The translations under genes and the position numbers were made by a program. Below the pieces are notes generated by a model. It had not been told where the DNA came from and did not search any database. It saw only the letters and a program-made list of their open reading frames with translations. This document shows, one piece after another, positions 1 to 6,517 of a stretch of 13,366 bases of DNA. Each line of letters starts with the position of its first letter. The first letter of the stretch is position 1. The stretch is taken from contig DBXD01000080.1 in the NCBI GenBank assembly GCA_002309425.1, positions 1 to 13,366 of the forward strand. Reading direction: 5' to 3'. The stretch is from Cyanobacteria bacterium UBA1221. GTDB lineage: Bacteria; Cyanobacteriota; Vampirovibrionia; Gastranaerophilales; Gastranaerophilaceae.

Positions 1-280
1 GCGGTACCGTTTATTGCGAGGCGGGCAGTTTTTGAGCAGAGGTATGACTCTGAGTGAAACGAAGAGGAAAGTTAAACAACTATAAACGGAAACGTTGAGA
101 AGATTGTGCGCAAAGAGAAAATAGTTTGTATGAAACCAAACATCTTTAGCTATTAAAATATCTTGGTGTTCATAAGAATACACCTACGCGTCATTTTATA
201 TTAAGAAATTTTAAGAAATTATTAGCATCTAGCAAAAAAAAATTTTTACGTTTTTTAGACACAATAAAATAGGAGGGTTT
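1..280. other. Left-edge segment and leader of the 281-958 gene, no confident gene
   Basis: No gene can be assigned here. On the plus strand one frame is open from base 2 to a TAA at 83-85 (27 codons, Arg/Lys rich), which could be the tail of an upstream gene. On the minus strand another frame is open from a GTG at 183 to the window edge. I recognise neither. Bases 1-130 are richer in G than the rest and can form small hairpins: CAGAG/CTCTG at 37-52, and AACG-GAAA-CGTT, a GNRA-type tetraloop, at 85-96. The 3' end of a structured RNA is therefore also possible. Bases 120-280 look like ordinary AT-rich leader, with an imperfect GGTGT/ACACC inverted repeat at 165-185, a tandem repeat at 201-220, and the ribosome binding site of the next gene (AGGAGG at 271-276). 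Confidence 0.3.
201..220. repeat. Perfect tandem 10-bp direct repeat
   Basis: TTAAGAAATT occurs twice in tandem with no spacer, 60 bp before the start of the 281-958 gene. One helical turn of spacing would suit a cooperative binding site, but in such AT-rich DNA it may be chance. Confidence 0.5.
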
Positions 281-958
281 ATGCACATACAAAGTATTAG
301 CAATAATTACCACATAACAGACTACAAAAATAAAAATCCACATTTCGGGAATTTCTATATTGAGCCTTCCAAAGAACTTGTTGAAAAGCTCCAAAGTTAT
401 AGCCCGGCCGGGAAGGATTATATAACTGATACCTTGAGGCAGATGGAATATGCCCTCCATAAAACTCAACATGTGCATGGTCAGTTGAGCTTAGATGAAA
501 ACAAAATCCCTACATTTCAAGTATTAATACCTGAAAAGCTTAATATTCCTCCTAATGGAAAGTATTGCATCATAGATTATGATGGGGAATGGAAAAATTG
601 CAAAATAATGTATCGACCTAAAAAGGGACTTTGCACTATTGTTGGGAAAAACGGGAATAAATTGGAACTATATAATATGAAGATTAAAGACGGTAACAGG
701 GTCTTTGACATTAAGGACAATGAGATATCCAGCTATAATTTTGTATTACAAGGTCGTTATCATCTTTCAGGGTTATTCAGAGACAGAATAAGAGAAATAG
801 ATGAGCTAATCAACCTTTTTAGAGATGGGCGAGCGCTGAATAGCGACTTAGATAACCTAAAATATCAACCGTATGCCAATGTTAATACTAAATTTTGGAA
901 ACTATACAATCGCAAAAATGGCACACAAAAACCAGCATCAGAAAGCAATAAGGTATAG
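281..958 (+). CDS. Orphan protein with N-terminal NPHFG motif, 225 aa
   Basis: I do not recognise a family. The start is well supported: AGGAGG lies four bases before the ATG. There is no signal peptide or membrane segment. The first 30 residues are polar and Asn-rich and contain Asn-Pro-His-Phe-Gly at residues 19-23, close to the NPSFG of the 7416-8432 protein. A folded region seems to follow. Residues 75-160 alternate hydrophobic and charged residues around several Gly turns (PNGKY near 91-95, VGKNGNKLEL at 121-130), which suggests beta strands. Residues 163-185 look helical, and the last 20 residues are polar and probably disordered. The gene stands alone and is convergent with trxB across 63 bp, with no clear terminator between them. 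It is likely a lineage-specific protein; its function is unknown. Confidence 0.8.
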   Translation: MHIQSISNNYHITDYKNKNPHFGNFYIEPSKELVEKLQSYSPAGKDYITDTLRQMEYALHKTQHVHGQLSLDENKIPTFQVLIPEKLNIPPNGKYCIIDYDGEWKNCKIMYRPKKGLCTIVGKNGNKLELYNMKIKDGNRVFDIKDNEISSYNFVLQGRYHLSGLFRDRIREIDELINLFRDGRALNSDLDNLKYQPYANVNTKFWKLYNRKNGTQKPASESNKV

Positions 959-1021
959 AACACTCAAACATCTGACAAACATCATACATATCAAATTTCA
1001 TGAATGTTAATAATCTGATTA

Positions 1022-1960
1022 CTATACTTTCTGCGGTATATCTTTTAGTGTTTCAACATATTTTACGGCATAGACAGCGGCAACGGCACCGTCAGCGGCC
1101 GCCGTTATAACCTGCCTTAAAGGAGTTGTTCTGACATCTCCGACGGCAAAGACTCCTTCAACAGAAGTTTGCATTTTTTCATCAGTTACAATAAAACCTT
1201 TTGCATCCTGAGCTAATTGCCCGCTAAACTGCTCTGCGTTAGGGACAATGCCAATGTACGGGAAGATACCGTTTACATTCAGCAAATCTGAAGCACATGT
1301 TTTTACATTTTCTACAACAAGAGAATTTACAAGAGAGTCCCCTTTAATCTCCCTAACTACCGTATCCCAGACAAATTCTATCTTTGGATTTTTAAAGGCT
1401 CTCTCTTGTATAATCTTATCTGCCCTTAATTCATTTCTTCTGTGGATAAGATAAACTTTTGATGCAAATTTTGTTAAGTACATTGCTTCTTCAACTGCAG
1501 AATTACCACCGCCGACAACCGCAACAACTTTGTCTTTATAAAATGCCGCATCACACACTGCACAATAGCTGACACCTCGACCGACATACTCTTTTTCTCC
1601 GGGTATTCCAAGTTTCATCGGCTGAGCCCCTGTTGCAATAATTATTGATTTTGCAAAAAATTCTGCCTCTCTCGTTACTATTTTTTTATTTTTTAAATCA
1701 ATACTTACAATTTCCTGCATCGGAAATTTTTGGATTCCGAATTTATCAGCCTGATTCTCGAATTTTTCCATTAAATCATAGCCTCCAATTTTATCAAAAC
1801 CCGGATAATTTTCGAGTTCAAGATAATTTGACGGCTGCCCGCCAAACATAGTTAAGTCAATTATTGCGGCACTGACTGCACCTCTTGCGGCATACAAGCC
1901 TGCAGACATTCCTGCCGGCCCGCCGCCTAATATTACGGTATCAAAATTATAACTTTTCAT
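1022..1960 (-). CDS. trxB: Thioredoxin reductase (NADPH, FAD-dependent)
   Basis: Transfers electrons from NADPH through FAD and a redox-active disulfide to thioredoxin in the cytoplasm. At 312 aa it has the usual length of the low-molecular-weight bacterial enzyme. The FAD-binding GGGPAG is at residues 12-17, the redox-active CAVC at 133-136, the NADPH-domain GGGNSA at 150-155, and the FAD-binding GDV at 274-276. HRRNELRA at 173-180 matches the HRRxxxR signature that binds the NADPH 2'-phosphate, so NADPH rather than ferredoxin is the expected donor. GAGG lies ten bases before the ATG. The gene sits 17 bp after the secreted-protein gene on the same strand and is probably co-transcribed with it. 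No terminator is visible after its TAG stop. The assignment is secure. I see no thioredoxin gene in the window. Confidence 0.97.
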   Translation of the reverse strand: MKSYNFDTVILGGGPAGMSAGLYAARGAVSAAIIDLTMFGGQPSNYLELENYPGFDKIGGYDLMEKFENQADKFGIQKFPMQEIVSIDLKNKKIVTREAEFFAKSIIIATGAQPMKLGIPGEKEYVGRGVSYCAVCDAAFYKDKVVAVVGGGNSAVEEAMYLTKFASKVYLIHRRNELRADKIIQERAFKNPKIEFVWDTVVREIKGDSLVNSLVVENVKTCASDLLNVNGIFPYIGIVPNAEQFSGQLAQDAKGFIVTDEKMQTSVEGVFAVGDVRTTPLRQVITAAADGAVAAVYAVKYVETLKDIPQKV

Positions 1961-1977
1961 ACACTAAAATCCTCACA

Positions 1978-2475
1978 CTATTCCAACACACCGCTGCCCG
2001 AAATCTTTCTGCCGACAAGAACGTAGGTTGCATGTTTTTCTGAATTTGAAGAACTCTCCAAGCCAAGGGAATTTGACAGAGTTAAATAGTTCTTGCCGGA
2101 AAAAGTATCTCCGTCTAAGGTGATTTCAACAGTATCAACAAGTCTTTTATCCTCATAATTTCCCTCTTTGATAAACTTTACGGTATTTCCTTTCACATAT
2201 TCAACCTTTACGGAAGCTCTTGCACCTGTAAAAGGACTATATAAAGTTATGACGTCATTTGTCCTTGACAGGTTCCACAAAACAATCCCGACATCCTTAA
2301 AATTTTCGGGACTGTCTGTTTCTGTCAATTTTGATGCGACTCTCCATGTACCCATAAATTCAACAGGCACCTGACTGTTTATAGAAATACCCGCAGACAA
2401 AACCGTTCCGTCTGAACAAAACCCGACCGGACAAATGAAAAACAAGAATAAAAGTATAAATATGCCTCTTAACAT
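1978..2475 (-). CDS. Secreted or periplasmic beta-rich protein of unknown function
   Basis: The proposed start is the ATG at 2475 (165 aa). An in-frame GTG at 2502 would add nine residues, but it lies within the predicted promoter and has no clear ribosome binding site. From the ATG, the protein begins with Arg at 3 and a hydrophobic stretch to about residue 19, followed by Cys-Ser-Asp-Gly: a signal peptide. The Cys at 20 is preceded by Val-Gly-Phe, a poor lipobox, so export with signal peptidase I cleavage is favoured over a lipoprotein. The mature part alternates strands and turns, including FMGTWRVASKL at 40-50, WNLSR at 67-71 and TLDGDTFSG at 119-127. This looks like a small beta barrel reminiscent of lipocalin-type folds, but that is only a resemblance. 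It is the first gene of a pair with trxB. Confidence 0.8.
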   Translation of the reverse strand: MLRGIFILLFLFFICPVGFCSDGTVLSAGISINSQVPVEFMGTWRVASKLTETDSPENFKDVGIVLWNLSRTNDVITLYSPFTGARASVKVEYVKGNTVKFIKEGNYEDKRLVDTVEITLDGDTFSGKNYLTLSNSLGLESSSNSEKHATYVLVGRKISGSGVLE

Positions 2476-2482
2476 CTTATCT

Positions 2483-2512
2483 ATTATATAATATTTTTTC
2501 ACCTAAAGGCAA
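2483..2512 (-). promoter_or_regulatory. Promoter of the secreted-protein/trxB unit
   Basis: On the minus strand a -35 element TTGCCT (2512-2507) and a perfect -10 TATAAT (2488-2483) are separated by 18 bp. Seven bases separate TATAAT from the ATG at 2475, so transcription would start at or next to the start codon, giving a leaderless or nearly leaderless message. This also argues against the upstream GTG start at 2502. Confidence 0.55.
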
Positions 2513-2718
2513 CTATTCATACGGCATCTTTTCAGGTTAATAAATAATTTATTAAGATTTGTTAACAAAAAATAATTCTTTTAAACTAAACCTATATAAG
2601 CATTTTAAGCAATCAGCGGAAACGTAAAAAATCATAAAAGGCAATTTTTGGGACATAAAAATCTTTATATAGATATAGGAGTAAATTTAATCTTTCATGG
2701 GGAAAGGAAAGGGGAATT

Positions 2719-4221
2719 ATGACAGAGTTACAAATCGTCAGAGTTGATGGTGCTACACCAAGGTATTCAACAGTTACAAATCCGGTTACAGGCGGAGATG
2801 ACACAAAAAAACCTGTTTTTATGCAAGCTCACGATGTGAAAACTGCAAACGAAGAAGATGCGAAAAAAATCGGAGAATTTTTGAGCAGCAAAGAAAAAAG
2901 ACAACAACGTCAAGATGAATTACAAGCCTATCTGATGGGAATGGGATACGAAGAGAAAGAAGCTAAAAAACTTGCCAAAAGCCAGGTAGAGAATGAAATG
3001 GCTCAGGCAAACGCAAAACGAACAGTCGTTTTCATAGATGAAAAAGCGTACAACGATTTCGTTGCAAAGCAACCTAAGGATTCACCTTACAAGGCTACAT
3101 TGATAAAAGATAAGGAAGTTCTGGAAATGATAAGAGGTGAAAGACTTGTGAATCCGACACCCGAAGAAAAAGAAGAACACTTAAAAAAATTCTATAAAAC
3201 GGATGAAAACGGTAATCTTGTAAAAGATGAAAACGGTCAGTACATATTTGACAGCGATAAATTTAAAACAGAAATGGAACAAGATGTTACGGCATACAGA
3301 TTAACCTTAAAAGACAGAGCAGAAGGTGCAGAAAAAAGAGGTTATGAACCATCTGATGAAAAGAATGCCATAATTGCGACAGGTATGGACTGGAAATTTG
3401 ATAAAACCTGGTTAGGCAAAGCCCTATTTGCAACTGCTGCAGTATTATCGGCAATATTTGGAAAATCATCTATAACAGTAAATACAAACATTACTGGCGG
3501 CAATTGCAATTATACTGATGTTCAAAGAGAAGACAACTATACCGGAGGTATCGTAGGTGCCGCAGTAGGTACCCTTGGAGCATTAACATACAAAGACAGG
3601 GATGATGCCGTAGATAACAGAAAAAAAGCCAATGATTTACTAAATCCTGAGGAACCGGTAGAGGAAAAAGATCCTTGCGATGAACTCGAAAAAGAAAATG
3701 AAGAACTCAAGAAAAAAATAGAAGACTTGGAACAACAACTTGCAGAGAAAGACGAAGATGACGAGAATATCGTAATAGCACCGGAAGTGGAATTATGCTA
3801 TGAAATAGATGAAGGCGTTGAGGTTGCAACTATTAAATTCGGCGGCCCTTCACATTATGCAACTTTATACAACAATTGCGAAACAGGAAAGCCCTTAACT
3901 CAGGCTCAAATCAATGAATTGACAGAACTCTTGATGCCGGGTCATCCTATGTCAGCCATCCAACAAGATGAAAACGGCACAATAATACTTCACCAAACAG
4001 TTACATTAAAAGATGGAACGAAAGTCTGCCTGGCTGATAAAGAAGAACAGGCAAAAAGAATTTCAACTATGAAAACAGCAAGCGGAGGCGGGGCACTGCC
4101 GGTAGAAGCCAGAAAGGTCGTTGTTACATCATGCGACGGAAAGGAATCCTGGGAATTTAATTCCGTTAAAGATGCAAGAAAATGGGTCGCAAAACAAAAA
4201 GCTCAATGCGAAACAGAATAA
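2719..4221 (+). CDS. Orphan 500-aa protein with glycine zipper and coiled coil
   Basis: No family recognised. The leader is purine-rich (AGGGG shortly before the ATG), so the start is firm. There is no signal peptide. Residues 40-210 are highly charged and helical (Lys/Glu/Gln-rich). Residues 231-248 (Trp-Leu-Gly to Phe-Gly) form a hydrophobic segment. A second one at 276-291 has Gly at 276, 280 and 284, a GxxxGxxxG glycine zipper typical of helix packing in membranes. Together they could be a two-helix hairpin. An acidic linker leads to a heptad coiled coil at about 319-346. The C-terminal 150 residues look globular, with Cys at 360, 387, 437, 472 and 497, and an aromatic-basic tail. It could be an envelope-associated or secreted lineage-specific protein; this is inference from composition only. 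The gene is monocistronic and ends at a strong terminator. Confidence 0.85.
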   Translation: MTELQIVRVDGATPRYSTVTNPVTGGDDTKKPVFMQAHDVKTANEEDAKKIGEFLSSKEKRQQRQDELQAYLMGMGYEEKEAKKLAKSQVENEMAQANAKRTVVFIDEKAYNDFVAKQPKDSPYKATLIKDKEVLEMIRGERLVNPTPEEKEEHLKKFYKTDENGNLVKDENGQYIFDSDKFKTEMEQDVTAYRLTLKDRAEGAEKRGYEPSDEKNAIIATGMDWKFDKTWLGKALFATAAVLSAIFGKSSITVNTNITGGNCNYTDVQREDNYTGGIVGAAVGTLGALTYKDRDDAVDNRKKANDLLNPEEPVEEKDPCDELEKENEELKKKIEDLEQQLAEKDEDDENIVIAPEVELCYEIDEGVEVATIKFGGPSHYATLYNNCETGKPLTQAQINELTELLMPGHPMSAIQQDENGTIILHQTVTLKDGTKVCLADKEEQAKRISTMKTASGGGALPVEARKVVVTSCDGKESWEFNSVKDARKWVAKQKAQCETE

Positions 4222-4227
4222 AACAAT

Positions 4228-4263
4228 AAAAAAATAACCCCCGTAAAAGGGGGTTATTTTTTT
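4228..4263. terminator. Strong bidirectional intrinsic terminator
   Basis: A perfect 15-bp inverted repeat (AAAAAAATAACCCCC, 4228-4242, against 4249-4263) surrounds the 6-base loop GTAAAA. The GC core is five C-G pairs. Because the arms end in A7 and T7, the structure gives a hairpin plus U-tract in both directions, serving the 500-aa gene from the left and gshA from the right. Two bases of the gshA stop codon lie inside the arm. Confidence 0.93.
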
Positions 4264-5587
4264 ATGAAATAAATTCAATCAATTTTGAAATATCTTTATT
4301 CCAGCTGCCGTACCAATTTTTCAGGATTACATCCGCAGGCGAAATTCCGTCAGCTACATATTTTTTTATGTAATCTAAATATTGTTCTTCTCCGGGATTA
4401 AACTCTTTTAAAGAAGTTTCGGCAATTTTAATAATTTCTCCTGCATAATCGAGAACTTTTTTATTTTTAAATTCACTCTGCAAACCCGTTTTTGGAACGG
4501 AATATCGCAATTCAGAAAAATCCTCAAATGTTGAAGAACTAAACAAATTTTCTATTTCAGAACGGGCATCCGAGTTATACAAAATACCTTTATATATCGC
4601 CATTACCGACATAACAGCCTTAACAGCGCCGCAATCGTGATTTCTTACCTCTATAAAGTTTCTGAGCCTTACCTCCGGGAAACATAAATTCGCCTGCAAA
4701 AGATAATCCTCTAAATTTGCATTATTATCGCAAAACCCGCTCAACATATACTCTTTAAAATTAAATTTGCCGTTAATTTTCAGAGGTTCTCCGTTACGGT
4801 TAATAAACATCATCGGGGCATCAAGAATATAACTTATATAATCATCAAACGAATAATCTTTATCAAAATTATATGCAAAACCGCACCTGTCATTATCCGT
4901 ATTCAGCCAGCTCAATGCTCTGAATGATTTGTAACCCGTATCGACTCCGCCTCTGATTGGGGAATTTGCAAACATCGCCGTCATAAACGGGGTCAGCATA
5001 TTTGCAATTTTAAATTTATTTATTGCATCTTCTTCACTTTCAAAATCAAATGTACCCTGTATTCCTGCGGTTTCTCTCATCATAACATCCGACAGAATAC
5101 CCCACATATATTTTGCCATTACATGATATCGCTTTTTGGGAATTAAGTTTATATTTTTATAAGTATAAACAGGGGACACTCCGTATTTAATAAGTCTTAT
5201 TCCGAACTCATCAGAAATCGGCTTTATCAGTTGATCAAGTTTTTTTATATTGTTTTCAAGTTCTGCTAAAGTTTTGACAGGCTCCAAGCTGTACTCCATC
5301 TGACAGCCCGGTTCAAGTGTTATCGTATCATGTCCCTGCTTCAGTCCGATTATTTCGCCCGAATCCAGTATATAATCCCAATTTTCCCGCGCGGCAAATT
5401 CTCTTAAAAGATTACAGATGCCATGCTCTCCGTAATAATCCGCAGAACAATTTGTATCCACGGATAAAGGTATTCTTTCATATTCTACACCTGTTTTAAA
5501 AACACCGTCTTTCACATATCCCGATGTATAAACTTCTTTTATTTGCTGATAATCTAAACTTTTTGATATTTCTATAACTGCTGACAA
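4262..5587 (-). CDS. gshA: Glutamate-cysteine ligase, GCS2 (plant/cyanobacterial) type
   Basis: Predicted to join glutamate and cysteine with ATP into gamma-glutamylcysteine, the first step of glutathione synthesis, in the cytoplasm. The 441-aa length fits the GCS2 family. Visible family features are GVEYERIP at residues 33-40, EPGCQMEYS at 92-100 (the family usually has Glu-Pro-Gly-Gly-Gln), RETAGIQGTFDF at 171-182 followed by an acidic SEED, and RNHDCG at 315-320. The start is a TTG: AAGGAGG lies seven bases before it and no other start fits. That ribosome binding site is part of a palindrome. The gene is divergent from ksgA across 93 bp. No gshB is visible, so gamma-glutamylcysteine itself or a related thiol could be the end product. 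A related carboxylate-amine ligase of the same superfamily is the main alternative. Confidence 0.85.
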   Translation of the reverse strand: MSAVIEISKSLDYQQIKEVYTSGYVKDGVFKTGVEYERIPLSVDTNCSADYYGEHGICNLLREFAARENWDYILDSGEIIGLKQGHDTITLEPGCQMEYSLEPVKTLAELENNIKKLDQLIKPISDEFGIRLIKYGVSPVYTYKNINLIPKKRYHVMAKYMWGILSDVMMRETAGIQGTFDFESEEDAINKFKIANMLTPFMTAMFANSPIRGGVDTGYKSFRALSWLNTDNDRCGFAYNFDKDYSFDDYISYILDAPMMFINRNGEPLKINGKFNFKEYMLSGFCDNNANLEDYLLQANLCFPEVRLRNFIEVRNHDCGAVKAVMSVMAIYKGILYNSDARSEIENLFSSSTFEDFSELRYSVPKTGLQSEFKNKKVLDYAGEIIKIAETSLKEFNPGEEQYLDYIKKYVADGISPADVILKNWYGSWNKDISKLIEFIS

Positions 5588-5601
5588 AAGGAGACCTCCT
5601 T
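5588..5601 (-). promoter_or_regulatory. Ribosome binding site of gshA inside a palindrome
   Basis: The message reads AAGGAGGTCTCCTT directly followed by the TTG start codon. AAGGAG and CTCCTT are exact inverted repeats around GT. An RNA hairpin (AAGGA/TCCTT with loop GGTC) would hide the Shine-Dalgarno sequence. The placement also settles the choice of TTG as the start. Confidence 0.65.
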
Positions 5602-5607
5602 ACACTA

Positions 5608-5613
5608 ATTATA
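5608..5613 (-). promoter_or_regulatory. -10 element of gshA
   Basis: A perfect TATAAT on the minus strand ends 20 bases before the TTG start. It would place the transcription start near 5601, immediately at the Shine-Dalgarno sequence, giving a leader of about 14 bases. No convincing -35 element is seen upstream. Confidence 0.4.
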
Positions 5614-5639
5614 CAACAACCAAAATAACAAAAAATATT

Positions 5640-5670
5640 TTGCACAACATTAGCCTTATTGTGATAAAAT
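5640..5670 (+). promoter_or_regulatory. Promoter of ksgA-ispE
   Basis: TTGCAC at 5640-5645 is followed by the AT-rich -10-like GATAAAAT at 5663-5670 (17 bp to GATAAA, 19 bp to TAAAAT). Transcription would begin only about 4-6 bases before the ATG at 5681, and no Shine-Dalgarno sequence is present, so the message would be nearly leaderless. Confidence 0.4.
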
Positions 5671-5680
5671 TATTAACAAG

Positions 5681-6517
5681 ATGAACTATTTTGAAAGAGC
5701 AAAATTTTTTAGAACAAAAAAACGCCTCGGGCAAAATTTTCTTATTGACGGTCAGGTAATCCAGAATATTCTTGATTATGCCGACATCCAGCCCGAAGAT
5801 ATCGTCATTGAAATCGGACCCGGCGTAGGTTTTGTGACGGAGCAATTAGTAAAAAAGGCAAAAAAAGTTATTGCCGTTGAGCTTGATGAAGAAGCAATTA
5901 AGGAATTGAAAAAACTTGATGCACCTAATTTAACAATAATTCATAAGGATATACTAAAAACACAATTTAAGGATTTAACTGATGAAAAAGTTAAGGTAGT
6001 TGCAAATATTCCATATTACATTACAAGTCCGATTATTGCACATCTTTTGGGTGAAATTGATGATTTAAATAACGAAAACAGAAACCAAATAACAGATATT
6101 ATACTTATGGTACAGGAGGAAGTTGCAAGAAGAATGGTAGCAACCGAAAAATCCCCGTCAAAACAATATGGGCTTCTTACACTGTTATCACAATTCTGGG
6201 CGGATGTAAAAATAAAAGAACTTGTCGGCAGACGGGCATTTTTCCCGTCACCAAAAGTTAATTCGGCGCTTGTGTATCTGAAAGTCAGAAAAAAACCTCT
6301 ATTAGAACTGAGTGATTACGGACATTTTAGAAAGACTGTACGGGCAGCATTTGCTCAAAGAAGAAAAACTCTGAGAAATTGCCTCCTATCAGGCGGATTT
6401 GATAAGGATAAAATATCAAAAGCAATGAGTAAACTTAGCATTGATGAAAAAATTCGGGGAGAAAACTTGTCCTTAGAAATGTTCGGGAAATTGTCGGAGG
6501 CATTAAAGAATGCCTGA
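5681..6517 (+). CDS. rsmA: 16S rRNA (adenine 1518/1519-N6) dimethyltransferase
   Basis: Also called ksgA. It dimethylates two adjacent adenines in the 3'-terminal helix of 16S rRNA using S-adenosylmethionine, a late quality step in small-subunit assembly. The 278-aa length is normal. The N-terminal RLGQNFLID is at residues 15-23, the SAM-binding motif EIGPGVG at 44-50, an acidic Asp/Glu patch (VELDE, 66-70) follows strand 2, and the catalytic NIPYY is at 109-113 (Asn-Leu/Ile-Pro-Tyr in the family). AFFPSPKVNSA at 186-196 and AFAQRRKTLRN at 223-233 are C-terminal family hallmarks. No Shine-Dalgarno sequence precedes the ATG. The last eight bases overlap ispE, so the two are translated from one message. 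The assignment is secure. Confidence 0.97.
   Translation: MNYFERAKFFRTKKRLGQNFLIDGQVIQNILDYADIQPEDIVIEIGPGVGFVTEQLVKKAKKVIAVELDEEAIKELKKLDAPNLTIIHKDILKTQFKDLTDEKVKVVANIPYYITSPIIAHLLGEIDDLNNENRNQITDIILMVQEEVARRMVATEKSPSKQYGLLTLLSQFWADVKIKELVGRRAFFPSPKVNSALVYLKVRKKPLLELSDYGHFRKTVRAAFAQRRKTLRNCLLSGGFDKDKISKAMSKLSIDEKIRGENLSLEMFGKLSEALKNA

Noticed and set aside
1..183. Minus-strand open frame from a GTG at 183 running off the left edge
   Set aside because: No RBS and no recognisable protein; open-frame length alone is weak evidence. Kept only as part of the left-edge description.
191..478. Minus-strand ORF of 95 codons
   Set aside because: It overlaps the start of the better supported 281-958 gene and its leader, with no ribosome binding site and an implausible hydrophobic/aromatic composition.
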